This document shows positions 51,269 through 60,867 of a DNA stretch of 64,000 bases, piece by piece. Below the pieces are notes generated by a model. It searched no databases, was not told the DNA's origin, and saw only the letters and a list, made by a program, of their open reading frames with translations. The DNA is from Betaproteobacteria bacterium (lineage in GTDB: Bacteria > Pseudomonadota > Gammaproteobacteria > Burkholderiales > Rhodocyclaceae). Each line of letters begins with the position of its first letter. The first letter of the stretch is position 1. The translations under genes were made by a program, and so were the position numbers. The stretch spans positions 62,001 to 126,000 of the forward strand of contig JACQYB010000011.1 of NCBI GenBank assembly GCA_016208415.1, read 5' to 3'.

Positions 51269-51459
51269 GGGGCTATTGAATCGCATTTCGGCGGCAGTGG
51301 CAAGAAACGGCCGGCAGGAGCAACAGGCCCCCTGGACCCGCAGCAGGCCGCCTTGGGGGCCACGGCGCAGGCAAAGCTGTGGTTATTGATCGCATAAGAA
51401 AAACTCAGATTCGCGACCGGCGATTCTGATTAGAATTGATCCTCCCAAGAGGAGAAGCC

Positions 51460-52152
51460 ATGCACATCATTGCCCCCAGCATCCTTTCGGCCAATTTCGC
51501 CAAGCTCGGCGAGGAGGTCGTCAACGTCATCGCCTCCGGCGCCGACTGGATCCACTTCGACGTCATGGACAACCATTACGTCCCGAACCTCACCATCGGT
51601 CCGCTAGTGTGCGAGGCCATCCGTCCCCTGACCCAGGCGCCCATCGACGTGCACCTGATGGTCAAGCCGGTGGATCGCATCATCCCCGACTTCGCCAAGG
51701 CCGGGGCCGACATCATCACCTTCCATCCCGAGGCCTCCGAGCATGTAGACCGCTCGCTGTCGCTGATCCGCGAGTCGGGCTGCAAGGCCGGCCTGGTGTT
51801 CAATCCGGCCACGCCGCTGGCCTGGATGGACCACGTCATGGACAGGCTGGACCTGGTGCTGCTGATGTCCGTCAACCCCGGCTTCGGCGGCCAGAAGTTC
51901 ATCGGCGAGACGCTCGTCAAGCTGCGCGAGGCGCGGCGCAGGATCGACGCCTACAAGGACCGCACCGGCCGCGAGATCCGCCTCGAGATCGACGGCGGCG
52001 TGAAGACGGACAACATCGCCGAAATCGCCCGTGCCGGCGCCGACGCCTTCGTGGCCGGTTCGGCGGTGTACGGCGCCGGGCGCGACTCCGATCCCAACCG
52101 CTACGACAGCATCATCGCCGCCCTGCGCGCCGAACTGGCGCGGGCCGGATGA
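51460..52152 (+). CDS. rpe: Ribulose-phosphate 3-epimerase
   Basis: 230 aa TIM barrel of the pentose phosphate and Calvin pathways. [57 protein letters not shown] and [24 protein letters not shown] precedes the ATG at 51460. Stop overlaps gph (ATGA). Confidence 0.97.
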   Translation: MHIIAPSILSANFAKLGEEVVNVIASGADWIHFDVMDNHYVPNLTIGPLVCEAIRPLTQAPIDVHLMVKPVDRIIPDFAKAGADIITFHPEASEHVDRSLSLIRESGCKAGLVFNPATPLAWMDHVMDRLDLVLLMSVNPGFGGQKFIGETLVKLREARRRIDAYKDRTGREIRLEIDGGVKTDNIAEIARAGADAFVAGSAVYGAGRDSDPNRYDSIIAALRAELARAG

Positions 52153-52823
52153 GGTTCCCCCTGCGCGTGGGTTCGGTCACCCTGGACCTGGACGGTACCC
52201 TGCTGGATACCGTCCCCGACCTGGCGGAGGCGGCCAACGCCATGCTGCGCGAACTCGGCCGGCCGCAGCGTTCCGAGGACGAGATCCGCCGCTTCGTCGG
52301 GCGCGGCATTCCCAACCTGGTCAAGCGTTGCCTGAGCGGCGACGCCGAACCCTCCGCCGCATTGCTGGAGCAGGCCAATGCGGCGTTTCGCCGTCATTAC
52401 GCGGTTTCCAACGGCCGGCGTACCCGCGCCTATCCCGGCGTGATGGAAGGGCTGGAGCGCATGCGCGCCATGGGGCTCAAGCTGGGCTGTGTCACCAACA
52501 AGGCGGCGGCCTTTACCGAACCGCTGCTGGCGGTCTGCGGCCTGGCCGATTACCTGCAGGTGGTGGTTTCCGGCGACAGCCTGCCGGAGAAGAAGCCCCA
52601 TCCCCTGCCGTTGCTGTTCGCCTGCGAACGCATGGGGGTGCATCCCAGCCAGAACCTCCACATCGGCGATTCCCGCCACGACGTCTCCGCTGCGCGCGCC
52701 GCCGGTTGCCCGGTATTCTGCGTGCCCTACGGCTACAACGAGGGCGAGGATGTGCGCGAGGTGGATTGTGATGCTATAGTTTCCAACCTGATGGATGCGG
52801 CCTTGCGCATCGTCACTGCATAG
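52149..52823 (+). CDS. gph: Phosphoglycolate phosphatase (HAD family)
   Basis: 224 aa. [20 protein letters not shown] (nucleophile Asp), [14 protein letters not shown] (motif II), a Lys in [14 protein letters not shown] and [16 protein letters not shown] (motif IV). Removes phosphate from 2-phosphoglycolate. Coupled to rpe and upstream of trpE, a common betaproteobacterial order. Confidence 0.93.
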   Translation: MRFPLRVGSVTLDLDGTLLDTVPDLAEAANAMLRELGRPQRSEDEIRRFVGRGIPNLVKRCLSGDAEPSAALLEQANAAFRRHYAVSNGRRTRAYPGVMEGLERMRAMGLKLGCVTNKAAAFTEPLLAVCGLADYLQVVVSGDSLPEKKPHPLPLLFACERMGVHPSQNLHIGDSRHDVSAARAAGCPVFCVPYGYNEGEDVREVDCDAIVSNLMDAALRIVTA

Positions 52824-53043
52824 TTTTTCGCAACCTCGAAATCTGTCCAATCTCATCGTGACTCGACAGGGCTTGTTCGGATCGATGCTTGTCACGGCGC
52901 CGCGCGGTGGCGCGGGGCGTTGGCGTCGCTGGCGCCGCGGCTGAGCATAATCGGGCGCCGCGCCCGAACAACCGGCCCCGCAGGCCGGTGCCCCGGCCAT
53001 CACCGGCCGGACCCGGATTCCGATCCGTAGCACGCTCGCAGCC

Positions 53044-54519
53044 ATGATGACTGAAACCGAATTCCTGCAGCTCGCGGACCAGGGTTACAACCGCATTCCG
53101 GTCACCCTGGAGACCTTCTCCGACCTGGACACGCCGCTGTCCATCTACCTCAAGCTCGCCAACGAGCCCTACACCTACCTGCTGGAATCCGTGCAGGGCG
53201 GCGAGCGTTTCGGCCGCTATTCCATCATCGGCCTGGCTTCGCCCTCCCGCGTCGAGGTCTATGGCAACACCATCCTGGCGCTGACCGGGCAGCGCATCGC
53301 CGAACGGCGCGATTACAGCAATCCCATGGCCTACATCGGCGAGTACGCCTCGCGCTTCCGCGTGCCGCCGATGTCGGGTCTGCCGCGCTTCTGCGGCGGC
53401 CTGGTGGGCTGCTTCGGCTACGACACGGTGCGCTACATCGAGCCCCGGCTGGCGCAGACGGAGAAGCCGGACGAGGTCGGCACGCCGGACATCCTGCTGA
53501 TGCTGTCCGAGGAAATCGCCATCGTGGACAACCTCTCGGGCAAGCTGACCCTCGTGGTATACGCCGAGCCGGGGGTGCCGGGGGCCTTCCAGAAGGCGCG
53601 TGCGCGGCTGCGCGCCCTGCTGGAGCGGCTACGTGCGCCGGTGAGCATTCCGGCGGATACCTGCGTGGCGCCAGCGCCGGCCGAGTCGGGTTTCGGCGAG
53701 GAGGCGTTCAAGGCCGCCGTGGCCCGGGCCAAGCAGTACATCGTCGATGGCGACATCATGCAGGTGGTGCTGTCGCAGCGCCTGTCCAAGCCATTTGCCG
53801 CCACGCCGCTGGCGCTGTACCGGGCGTTGCGGGCGCTGAACCCGTCGCCCTACATGTTCTTCTTCAACTTCGACGACTTCCACGTCGTGGGGGCCTCGCC
53901 GGAGATCCTGGTGCGGCTGGAGGGCGAGACGGTCACCGTGCGGCCCATCGCCGGCACCCGCCGGCGCGGCGCCACCGCCGAAGAGGACGAGCGCCTGGCC
54001 GAGGAACTGCTGGCCGACGAGAAGGAGCGCGCCGAGCACCTGATGCTGCTGGATCTGGGGCGCAACGACGCCGGGCGCGTGGCGCACACCGGCAGCGTGC
54101 GCGTGACCGAGCAGTTCGTCATCGAGCGCTACTCCCACGTGATGCACATCGTCTCCAACGTGGAGGGGCGGCTCAAGCGCGGCCTGGGCGCGCTGGACGT
54201 GCTGCGCGCTTCGTTCCCGGCGGGCACGGTTTCCGGGGCGCCCAAGGTGCGGGCCATGGAGATCATCGACGAGCTGGAGCCGGTCAAGCGCGGCATCTAC
54301 GCCGGGGCGGTGGGCCACCTCGGTTTCAACGGCGACATGGACCTGGCGATTGCCATCCGCACCGCGGTCATCAAGGACGGCCGCCTGCACGTGCAGGCCG
54401 GCGCCGGCATCGTCGCCGATTCCGATCCAGCCTCGGAATGGGTCGAGACGCAGAACAAGGCCCGCGCGCTGCTGCGCGCCGCCGAGATGGCGGAGTCGGG
54501 TCTGGACACGCGGTTCTGA
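53044..54519 (+). CDS. trpE: Anthranilate synthase component I
   Basis: 491 aa. Converts chorismate to anthranilate with ammonia from TrpG. The N-terminal [16 protein letters not shown] carries the LLES tryptophan feedback motif. Catalytic region: [36 protein letters not shown] and [18 protein letters not shown]. Two adjacent ATGs (53044, 53047). No Trp-rich leader peptide is seen in the 220-nt gap after gph. Confidence 0.97.
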   Translation: MMTETEFLQLADQGYNRIPVTLETFSDLDTPLSIYLKLANEPYTYLLESVQGGERFGRYSIIGLASPSRVEVYGNTILALTGQRIAERRDYSNPMAYIGEYASRFRVPPMSGLPRFCGGLVGCFGYDTVRYIEPRLAQTEKPDEVGTPDILLMLSEEIAIVDNLSGKLTLVVYAEPGVPGAFQKARARLRALLERLRAPVSIPADTCVAPAPAESGFGEEAFKAAVARAKQYIVDGDIMQVVLSQRLSKPFAATPLALYRALRALNPSPYMFFFNFDDFHVVGASPEILVRLEGETVTVRPIAGTRRRGATAEEDERLAEELLADEKERAEHLMLLDLGRNDAGRVAHTGSVRVTEQFVIERYSHVMHIVSNVEGRLKRGLGALDVLRASFPAGTVSGAPKVRAMEIIDELEPVKRGIYAGAVGHLGFNGDMDLAIAIRTAVIKDGRLHVQAGAGIVADSDPASEWVETQNKARALLRAAEMAESGLDTRF

Positions 54520-54570
54520 AGTCCGCTGCCCGCGCCGAAATCGTCGAGCGATCCGTCCGGAACCAGAGCA

Positions 54571-54821
54571 ATGCCCGAAATCTCCCGCTTCTTCGGCATC
54601 ATCATCTACATGAACTGGCGCGACCATCCGCCGGTACACTTTCATGCGGTCTATGGCGAGCATGAGGCGCTGATCACCCTGGATGGCAGGGTGCATCGTT
54701 GCCGGGCCGCGCACTGTCGCTGGTGCGCGAATGGCTGGCGCTGCATCGGGACGAACTGGCCGAGGACTGGGCGCTGGCGCTGGCGAAGATGCCCTTGAAA
54801 CCGATCGATCCCCTGGAGTGA
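54571..54821 (+). pseudogene. DUF4160 family protein, frame broken near 54695
   Basis: Starts MPEISRFFGIIIYMNWRDHP, with HFHAVYGEHEALITLDG, as in DUF4160 proteins. After GRV the family's ending (LPGRALSLVREWLALHRDEL) continues in a different frame to a stop at 54819. About two residues are lost, and adding 3n+1 bases (about seven expected) restores the frame. DUF4160 usually precedes DUF2442, as here. Suspected toxin-antitoxin-like pair, not proven. Confidence 0.75.
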
Positions 54822-54826
54822 CTGCA

Positions 54827-55087
54827 ATGATCCTGCACACCACGGAAGTCATCCCGCTCCCGGAATACCGCCTCTTTCTGCGCTTCAACAACGGCGAGGC
54901 CGGAGAAGTGGATCTGTCCGACCAACTGGACGGCGAGATGTTCGCGCCATTGCGTGACCCTGAGCAGTTCGCCACCGCCTACCAGCATCCTGTCATGCGC
55001 ACGGCGGCATGGGCCAACGGGGCAGATCTGGCCCCGGAATTCCTGCTGGAGTTGCTGCACAGGGCTGGCAAGCGGGCGGCAGCGTGA
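54827..55087 (+). CDS. DUF2442 domain protein
   Basis: 86 aa. [28 protein letters not shown] then [12 protein letters not shown] and [14 protein letters not shown], the DUF2442 pattern. Intact. Five bases after the DUF4160 gene, and both sit between trpE and trpG, so they are an insertion into the trp operon. Confidence 0.82.
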   Translation: MILHTTEVIPLPEYRLFLRFNNGEAGEVDLSDQLDGEMFAPLRDPEQFATAYQHPVMRTAAWANGADLAPEFLLELLHRAGKRAAA

Positions 55088-55127
55088 CGCAGCCCGGGGC
55101 AATTCAACACGAGCGACGGGCACCCCC

Positions 55128-55700
55128 ATGCTGCTGATGATCGACAACTACGACTCCTTCACCTACAACCTGGTGCAGTACCTGGGCGAGCTGGGGGAGG
55201 ACGTGCGGGTGTTCCGCAACGACCAGATCACCCTGGAACAAGTGGGGGCCATGGCACCCGAGCGCGTGGTGATCTCGCCGGGGCCGTGCTCGCCGGCGCA
55301 GGCAGGGATTTCGGTGGCGCTGATCCGCGAGTTCGCCGGGCGCTTTCCCATCCTCGGCGTGTGCATGGGGCACCAGAGCATCGGGGCGGCCTTCGGCGGC
55401 GACATCGTCCATGCCAGGCAGCTCATGCACGGCAAGACCTCGCCCATCCACCACAGGGGCGTGGGGGTGTTTCGCGGCCTGCCCGACCCGCTCATCGCCA
55501 CCCGCTACCATTCGCTCGCCATCGCCCGCGACACCCTGCCCGCCTGCCTGGAAATCACCGCCTGGACCGACGATGGCGAGATCATGGGCGTGCGCCACCG
55601 CGAGCTGGCGGTGGAGGGCGTGCAGTTCCATCCGGAATCCATCCTGACGCAGCACGGTCACGACCTGCTGCGCAATTTCATCGAAGGGGACAGGACATGA
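55128..55700 (+). CDS. trpG: Anthranilate synthase component II (glutamine amidotransferase)
   Basis: 190 aa. Class I amidotransferase: [30 protein letters not shown], nucleophile C79 in [11 protein letters not shown], and the His/Glu pair in [10 protein letters not shown]. Supplies ammonia to TrpE. In this genus-type it may also serve PabA. Stop overlaps trpD (ATGA). Confidence 0.96.
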   Translation: MLLMIDNYDSFTYNLVQYLGELGEDVRVFRNDQITLEQVGAMAPERVVISPGPCSPAQAGISVALIREFAGRFPILGVCMGHQSIGAAFGGDIVHARQLMHGKTSPIHHRGVGVFRGLPDPLIATRYHSLAIARDTLPACLEITAWTDDGEIMGVRHRELAVEGVQFHPESILTQHGHDLLRNFIEGDRT

Positions 55701-56728
55701 AACCGCAGGACGCGCTCACAAGGGTGATCGAGCACCGCGAGATCTTCCACGACGAGATGCTGGACCTGATGCGACAGATCATGAGCGGCGAGATGAGCCC
55801 GGTGATGATCGCCGCGCTCACCATCGGCCTGCGGGTGAAGAAGGAAACCATCGGCGAGATCGCCGCGGCGGCGCAGGTGATGCGCGAGTTCGCCACCAGG
55901 GTGCCGGTGGCGGACCCCGGCGCGGTGGTGGACATCGTCGGCACCGGCGGCGACGGTGCCCACACCTTCAACATCTCCACGGCCTCCATGTTCGTCGCCG
56001 CGGCGGCCGGGGCGAAGGTGGCCAAGCACGGCGGGCGCTCGGTGTCGTCCAAGTCCGGCAGCGCCGACGTGCTGGAATCCCTCGGCGCCAACATCAACCT
56101 CACGCCGGAGAGAATCGCCGAGTGCATCGACCGCGTGGGGCTGGGCTTCATGTTCGCCCCCAACCACCACGGCGCCATGAAGCACGCCGCGCCGGTGCGC
56201 CGCGAGCTGGGCGTGCGCACCATCTTCAACATCCTGGGGCCGCTCACCAACCCGGCGGGGGCGCAGCGCCAGTTGCTGGGCGTGTTCCATCCCGATCTGG
56301 TGGGCATCCAGATCCGCGTGCTGGCGCGGCTGGGCTCCACCTGCGCCATGACGGTGTTCGGGCGCGAGGGGCTGGACGAGATTTCCATTTCCGGCCAGAC
56401 GCTGGTGGGCGAACTCAAGGATGGGCGCATCACGGAATACGAGATCCATCCCGAGCAGTTCAACATGCCGGTGCATGATCCGAGGACGCTGCAGGTGGGT
56501 ACGGTGGAGGAATCCCGCGCCATGCTGCTGGGCGCGCTGGAGAGCCGCATCGGCGCCGCCCGGGACATCGTCGCGCTCAACGCCGGCGCCGGGCTTTACG
56601 TAGCGGGCGCGGCGGATACGCTGGCCGAGGGTGTGGAGCGGGCACTGGAGATCATCGCCAGCGGCGCGGCGCGGGCCAAGGTGGATGAGTATGTCGCCGC
56701 CACGCGCGGCTTCGGCGCGGCGGCCTGA
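55697..56728 (+). CDS. trpD: Anthranilate phosphoribosyltransferase
   Basis: 343 aa. [19 protein letters not shown], the PRPP loop [48 protein letters not shown] and [12 protein letters not shown] 55697 overlaps the trpG stop. Confidence 0.97.
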   Translation: MKPQDALTRVIEHREIFHDEMLDLMRQIMSGEMSPVMIAALTIGLRVKKETIGEIAAAAQVMREFATRVPVADPGAVVDIVGTGGDGAHTFNISTASMFVAAAAGAKVAKHGGRSVSSKSGSADVLESLGANINLTPERIAECIDRVGLGFMFAPNHHGAMKHAAPVRRELGVRTIFNILGPLTNPAGAQRQLLGVFHPDLVGIQIRVLARLGSTCAMTVFGREGLDEISISGQTLVGELKDGRITEYEIHPEQFNMPVHDPRTLQVGTVEESRAMLLGALESRIGAARDIVALNAGAGLYVAGAADTLAEGVERALEIIASGAARAKVDEYVAATRGFGAAA

Positions 56729-56781
56729 TCAGTTTCCGTGCCCAAAGGCCGCGGCCCTGCCAGATGCTGCGGGAGCGGGTT

Positions 56782-56840
56782 GTGGGAGCGGGCTTGCCGG
56801 CGAATTCGGCCGCGGACATCGCCGGCAAGACCGCTCCCAC
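56782..56840. repeat. REP element 6, between trpD and trpC
   Basis: GTGGGAGCGGGCTTGCCGGCG pairs with CGCCGGCAAGACCGCTCCCAC, one mismatch. A partial extra arm (GGGAGCGGGTT) lies just before it at 56771. Confidence 0.88.
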
Positions 56841-56878
56841 AAAAGCTTCCGGGGCCGCTTGAATAGAAGGAACGGTTC

Positions 56879-57673
56879 GTGTCGGATATCCTGAAACGCA
56901 TCCTGGCCGTCAAGCGCGACGAGGTGGCCGCTGGCCTGGCCGCCTGTCCCGCGGCGCAGATGCGCGCCAGGGCGGCCGCGGCCGACGCGCCGCGGGACTT
57001 CGTGGGCGCCTTGCGGGCGAGGATTGCCGCGGGCCGGCCCGCGGTGATCGCGGAAATCAAGAAGGCCAGCCCGTCCAGGGGCGTGCTGCGCGAGGACTTT
57101 CGCCCCGCGGAAATTGCGGCGTCCTACGCGCGCCACGGCGCCGCCTGTTTGTCGGTGCTCACGGATCGGCAGTTCTTCCAGGGCGCGCCGGAGTATCTGG
57201 TGGCCGCCCGCGCGGCCTGCCCGCTGCCGGTGCTGCGCAAGGATTTCATGATCGACCCCTGGCAGGTGCTGGAAGCCAGGGCCATGGGCGCCGACTGCAT
57301 CCTGCTCATCGTCGCGGCGCTGGAGGCCGGGCAGTTGCGCGCGCTGGAGGGCGCGGCGGAGGACCTGGGCATGGCGGTGCTGGTGGAGGTGCACGACGCG
57401 CAGGAACTGGACTTGGCGCTCACCCTGCGCACCCCGCTCATCGGCATCAACAACCGCAACCTACGCACCTTCGAGACCCGGCTGGAAACCACCCTCGACC
57501 TGCTCGCCCGCATTCCCGTGGATCGGCTGGTGGTGACGGAAAGCGGCATCCTCTCCGCCGACGATGTGGCGCGCATGCGCGCCGCCAGGGTGGAAGCGTT
57601 TCTGGTGGGCGAGGCTTTCATGCGCCAGTCCGATCCGGGGCTCGCCCTTGAACGCCTTTTCGCGGCAAGATAG
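56879..57673 (+). CDS. trpC: Indole-3-glycerol phosphate synthase
   Basis: 264 aa TIM barrel. [60 protein letters not shown] and [15 protein letters not shown] start with AGAAGGA upstream. The stand-alone form (no TrpF fusion). Confidence 0.97.
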   Translation: MSDILKRILAVKRDEVAAGLAACPAAQMRARAAAADAPRDFVGALRARIAAGRPAVIAEIKKASPSRGVLREDFRPAEIAASYARHGAACLSVLTDRQFFQGAPEYLVAARAACPLPVLRKDFMIDPWQVLEARAMGADCILLIVAALEAGQLRALEGAAEDLGMAVLVEVHDAQELDLALTLRTPLIGINNRNLRTFETRLETTLDLLARIPVDRLVVTESGILSADDVARMRAARVEAFLVGEAFMRQSDPGLALERLFAAR

Positions 57674-57677
57674 CTCC

Positions 57678-57980
57678 ATGAGACTCTCCGGCGAGGAAAT
57701 CCGCGCCTTGCGTGAAGCGCTCACCGGCTTGCCGGTCGAGCGGGCTTTCCTCTTTGGATCGCGCACCGATGATTCACGCCGCGGCGGCGACATCGACATT
57801 CTGGTGTACTCACGTGCCTCGGCATTTTCGGTCGCCCACGAGGCGGCGAGCCGCTTCGCCCGGGCGCTGGATGCCAAGCTCGACGTGCTGGTCGTCAATC
57901 CCGATTCGCCCACCGAGGAGCAGCAGGTGTTCCTGCGTACGCTCAAGCTGGTGCCGCTCGACGATGTCCTCCGACATTGA
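57678..57980 (+). CDS. MNT-domain nucleotidyltransferase, MntA-like antitoxin
   Basis: 100 aa. GSRTDDSRRGGDIDILVYS near residue 27 is the minimal nucleotidyltransferase signature (GSxxx...GxDxD). In MntA-HepT systems this protein neutralises the HEPN toxin by AMPylation. It overlaps the next gene by 17 nt, which carries the HEPN motif. Starts four bases after trpC, so it may be driven by the trp promoter. Confidence 0.83.
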   Translation: MRLSGEEIRALREALTGLPVERAFLFGSRTDDSRRGGDIDILVYSRASAFSVAHEAASRFARALDAKLDVLVVNPDSPTEEQQVFLRTLKLVPLDDVLRH

Positions 57981-58253
57981 TCTGTTGGTCGAAGCGGTAT
58001 GCCGCCGCTTCGACGATGCGGCGAAGTTGCTGGCGGCGTCGCTTGCCCGCTACCGCCCCTCCTCGGCAATGCGGCGAAGTGGGGCATGATTTCCGACGTG
58101 GATCTGTGGTTTCGCATGCGGGAGCTTCGCAACCGCATCGTGCATGACTACCTTCCGGAAAAACTGGCCGAGATCTACGTCCTGATCGTGGACTCCTACG
58201 CCCCGGAGCTGCTTCGTCTGCGGGAAAACCCGCGGCGAATTCCTGCAAGCTGA
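57964..58253 (+). pseudogene. HepT-like HEPN toxin, frame broken and shortened
   Basis: ATG 57964 opens MSSDIDLLVEAVCRRFDDAA. From about 58050 the family's C-terminal half continues in another frame: GNAAKWGMISDVDLWFRMRE, then the RNase motif Rx4-6H in LRNRIVHDYLPEKLAEIY, to a stop at 58251. The middle of the protein appears to be missing (total about 95 codons against about 130-140 usual), and adding 3n+1 bases joins the frames. If real, the toxin is dead while its antitoxin survives. Confidence 0.7.
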
Positions 58254-58389
58254 AATCCGGAGGTACGGCCATTGCGTCGAGGCCTTTCCTGTCGGAGACG
58301 CCTTCATCCGTGCCCCGGGTCCCGGCGCCGGGCTTTCGCGCCTTCTCGCCCTGTGATAGCTTTTCCCGCATGATCCGCCGGAGACCGCC

Positions 58390-58986
58390 ATGGGACTTGC
58401 ACAACGCGACGAACGCCGTCACACCTACGCCGAATACCTCACCTGGCCCGAGGACCAGCGCTACGAGCTGATCGACGGCGTCGCCTACATGATGGCGCCG
58501 GCGCCCACCATCGATCACCAGACGCTGGTGTTCGAGATCGGCCATCAGATACGCAACGCCCTCGAAGGCCGACCCTGCCGCGTTCTCTCTGCGCCGGTGG
58601 ATGTGCGTTTTCCCGAACCCGGCCAGTCCGACGCGGACACCGACACCGTCCTCCAGCCCGACCTCCTCGTCGTGTGCGACCCGGGCAAGATCGAACCGCG
58701 CGGCATCCAGGGCGCTCCGGACTGGATCGTCGAAGTGCTCTCCCCCTCCACCGCGAGCCACGACCACATCGCCAAGCGCCGCGTCTACGAGCGCGCCGGC
58801 GTGGGCGAATACTGGCTGGTGCATCCCAACGACCGGCTGCTCACCATCTACCGGCGGCAGGACGGCCGTTTCGGCGAAGCGGAGATCCTCGACCTCGCCG
58901 GGGAAACCACCGTGGCCGTGCTCCCCGGGGTGACCATCCGCTGGGCGCCCATCGTCGAGTTGCTGGGTCCGCAGGCGCTGTATTGA
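58390..58986 (+). CDS. Uma2 family PD-(D/E)xK endonuclease-like protein
   Basis: 198 aa, DUF820/Uma2. YAEYLTWPEDQRYELIDGVAYMMAPAP (in part), PVDVRFPEPGQSDADTDTVLQPDLLVVCD (catalytic Asp in PDLLVVCD), DWIVEVLSPSTASHDHIAK (Glu and Lys) and GVGEYWLVHP. Restriction-endonuclease-like fold. Biological role unknown; the family is abundant in cyanobacteria and scattered elsewhere, often near mobile DNA. A truncated copy lies at 59741-60000. Confidence 0.88.
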   Translation: MGLAQRDERRHTYAEYLTWPEDQRYELIDGVAYMMAPAPTIDHQTLVFEIGHQIRNALEGRPCRVLSAPVDVRFPEPGQSDADTDTVLQPDLLVVCDPGKIEPRGIQGAPDWIVEVLSPSTASHDHIAKRRVYERAGVGEYWLVHPNDRLLTIYRRQDGRFGEAEILDLAGETTVAVLPGVTIRWAPIVELLGPQALY

Positions 58987-59125
58987 GGGGGTTCCGGATT
59001 TGAGTGTGTTCTCACCGCGTAGCGGATCGTGGCGCCGCAACATTCGCCCGCCGGGAGCGTTCTTTCGCCGGCGATGGATGGGGACCCCCCGGCCGGGGAA
59101 CGAATCCTTCGAATTCCCGTTCAAG

Positions 59126-59419
59126 TCAGACTGCGTGCAACTCCTGGCGAATGGTCTGGCGCACCACTTCGGCCAGCGTCATGCCCTGCGCCGCATCCCG
59201 CAGCGCCTGGTTGATCAGGGTTTGATAGTTGCCACCGGTCATTTCCGCACGGGCCTTGAAGACGGCGAGCACATCGTTATCCAGGCGCATGGTGACGCGG
59301 GACTTGCCGCCATGCTCGGCCTGCAATTTGGCAAGCGCCGGCACGGCGGATACGGGTTTGGCATCGCCGAAATCCACATTGGCGTAGCGATCGAACAGTG
59401 GATCAGAATTGTTTCTCAT
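59126..59419 (-). CDS. brnA: BrnA-like antitoxin
   Basis: 97 aa. The C-terminal half is a ribbon-helix-helix domain (SRVTMRLDNDVLAVFKARAE, GGNYQTLINQALRDA). Binds and blocks BrnT and represses the operon in known systems. Follows brnT with a 17-nt overlap, the normal BrnTA order. Confidence 0.85.
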   Translation of the reverse strand: MRNNSDPLFDRYANVDFGDAKPVSAVPALAKLQAEHGGKSRVTMRLDNDVLAVFKARAEMTGGNYQTLINQALRDAAQGMTLAEVVRQTIRQELHAV

Positions 59420-59678
59420 AACGTCTCCGTTGTAGCGGGTTGGCCTTCCAGGCTGAAATGATGCGGATTCGCTCAGTGCGCAAAGTCCACACCGTTACAA
59501 GAATCCGCCCCTTGCCGCCCATGCCCAGGGAAACAAAACGTTGCTCGCCCTCTGCGTCCGTATCCTCCCGTGTCAGCGCATAGGGATCGAGCAGGACCGG
59601 TTTCGCCTCCTCAAAGGTCACCCCCTCGTGGTTGATCGGGTTGATTGCGGCCTTTTCGGGGTCAAATTCAACTTCCAT
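59403..59678 (-). CDS. brnT: BrnT-like ribonuclease toxin
   Basis: 91 aa. EVEFDPEKAAINPINHEGVTFEEAK, DPYALTREDTDAEGEQRFVSLG and RTERIRIISAWKANPLQRRRYE match the BrnT (DUF497) RelE-like fold. Start ATG at 59676-59678. The promoter just upstream places transcription start at or next to the ATG. Confidence 0.87.
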   Translation of the reverse strand: MEVEFDPEKAAINPINHEGVTFEEAKPVLLDPYALTREDTDAEGEQRFVSLGMGGKGRILVTVWTLRTERIRIISAWKANPLQRRRYEKQF

Positions 59679-59684
59679 ACGGCC

Positions 59685-59713
59685 ATGGTATGCACGTTTG
59701 TCAGTACAGTCAA
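59685..59713 (-). promoter_or_regulatory. brnTA promoter
   Basis: On the minus strand TTGACT (59713-59708), 17 nt, TACCAT (59690-59685), then six bases to the brnT ATG. This spacing implies a leaderless mRNA. The promoter lies against the truncated Uma2 copy. Confidence 0.6.
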
Positions 59714-59740
59714 TTTTACACAAGAGGAAACTGCGCCAGC

Positions 59741-60000
59741 CTGGCCCGAGGACCAGCGCTACGAGTTGATCGACGGTGTCGCGTATCTGATTGCGCCGAC
59801 GCCGGGTACCGATCACCAGACGCTGGTTTTCGAGATCGGCCGCCAGATACGCAACGACCTCGAAGGCCGACCCTGCCGCGTTCTCTCTGCGCCGGTGGAT
59901 GTGCGCCTGCCCGTGCCCGGCCAGTCCGACGCGGACACCGACACCGTCCTCCAGCCCGACATCCTCGTCGTGTGCGACCCGGGCAAGATCGAACCGCGCG
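59741..60000 (+). pseudogene. Truncated Uma2 gene copy
   Basis: Matches codons 18-105 of the Uma2 gene at 58390 almost residue for residue (WPEDQRYELIDGVAY, GRPCRVLSAPVDVR, QSDADTDTVLQPDILVVCDP). The first 17 codons and everything after GKIEPRG are gone, including the Glu/Lys catalytic half. After the break the DNA matches the region just downstream of the intact copy (GGGTTCCGGATT), then enters the repeat at 60018. Confidence 0.88.
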
Positions 60001-60017
60001 GGTTCCGGATTCGAGTC

Positions 60018-60112
60018 GAACCTCTTTCAACGCAGAGATCGCAGAGACACCGAGGCCGCAGAGCAGGAACGGACATTCACCCGTCGGCTGAATGGGACTT
60101 GCCTCGTAACGC
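60018..60112. repeat. Dispersed repeat family D, copy 2 (left part only)
   Basis: GAACCTCTTTCAACGCAGAG through GAATGGGACTTGCCTCGTAA, matching 46831-46924 with few changes. The right inverted end seen in copy 1 is absent. It abuts the truncated Uma2 gene. Confidence 0.85.
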
Positions 60113-60143
60113 AAGTCATGCCCGTCTCACCCCTCACTCCCTC

Positions 60144-60548
60144 CTAGACCAGCCAGTTTTCCACGGCCAATCCGGGGATGCGAGCAAAATGGCGGATATT
60201 TCCGGTTACAAGAACGAGCTGGTTAGCCAGGGCGATGGCGGCAATTTCGAGATCGGCAAGGTCCAGCGGTGTTCCTGCCTTTTCCAACTCGGCGCGGATT
60301 CGACCGCAGACAAGAGCGGCCTTGCTGTCGAAGCCGAGGAGATTGACCGCAGGCAGCAAAACTTCCTGCAGGTTTCGCAGATGATGGGAGGGCCTGCCGC
60401 TCTTGCAGGCGCCATAAACGATTTCCGAGACAGTGACGGAGGAAATGTGCTGCTGACTGCGTGGGATGCCGGCCAGTCGAGCCAACAAACCGGGGGCAGG
60501 CTGCTTCTTGAAGATATTGGTGATGATGTCCGTATCAAAGAGATACAT
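60144..60548 (-). CDS. vapC: VapC-like PIN-domain toxin
   Basis: 134 aa. MYLFDTDIITNIFKKQP (first acidic residue), SSVTVSEIVYGACK (Glu), PLDLADLEIAAIALANQL (Asp pair) and LVTGNIRHFARIPGL. The four acidic positions of a PIN RNase are kept, with Asn-Ile-Arg-His replacing the common NxxHF form only slightly. Overlaps its antitoxin by 14 nt. Confidence 0.9.
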   Translation of the reverse strand: MYLFDTDIITNIFKKQPAPGLLARLAGIPRSQQHISSVTVSEIVYGACKSGRPSHHLRNLQEVLLPAVNLLGFDSKAALVCGRIRAELEKAGTPLDLADLEIAAIALANQLVLVTGNIRHFARIPGLAVENWLV

Positions 60549-60813
60549 CGCGCCCTTCCCCTCCTTGGCGTCGGAGTTCTGCGAGATCGGTCAGCGTCGT
60601 GGCAACCTCCTCGAAGTCCGGCCAGGAAGAGGCCACGGCGGCAAGCCCCTGACGCTCCTGATGCTGCTCGATGATCTTCAGATCGTCGATGCTGACCAGG
60701 GCTGCCACCGGCTTGTCACGCCGGGTAATGACGAATCGCTCATGACCATGGGCACTCTTGGCAATGAGTTCGGAAAGATGACTCTTGGCTTCGGCAACCG
60801 ATACTTGTGGCAT
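60535..60813 (-). CDS. Phd/YefM family antitoxin
   Basis: 92 aa. N-terminal DNA-binding Phd fold: VSVAEAKSHLSELIAKSAHG, ERFVITRRDKPVAALVSIDD. The C-terminal part should wrap the VapC partner. ATG at 60811-60813 with GGAG upstream. First gene of the pair. Confidence 0.9.
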   Translation of the reverse strand: MPQVSVAEAKSHLSELIAKSAHGHERFVITRRDKPVAALVSIDDLKIIEQHQERQGLAAVASSWPDFEEVATTLTDLAELRRQGGEGRDVSL

Positions 60814-60845
60814 GGGATAACTCCATTGGACGAAGAGCGACAGGT

Positions 60846-60867
60846 GGTCAAGATGACCATTATGACC
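60846..60867 (-). promoter_or_regulatory. Candidate Phd operator
   Basis: GGTCA-AGA-TGACC, a perfect inverted repeat, followed by another ATGACC. It lies 33-54 bp upstream of the phd ATG, where an autorepressor would bind. Confidence 0.4.

Noticed and set aside
52824-53043. trp attenuator or leader peptide upstream of trpE
   Set aside because: No short frame with tandem Trp codons and no paired antiterminator/terminator hairpins. Only general GC-rich palindromes.
59541-60674. 377-codon plus-strand frame across the Uma2 remnant
   Set aside because: It joins brnT antisense, the Uma2 fragment, the repeat and vapC antisense. Only the Uma2 part is real homology.
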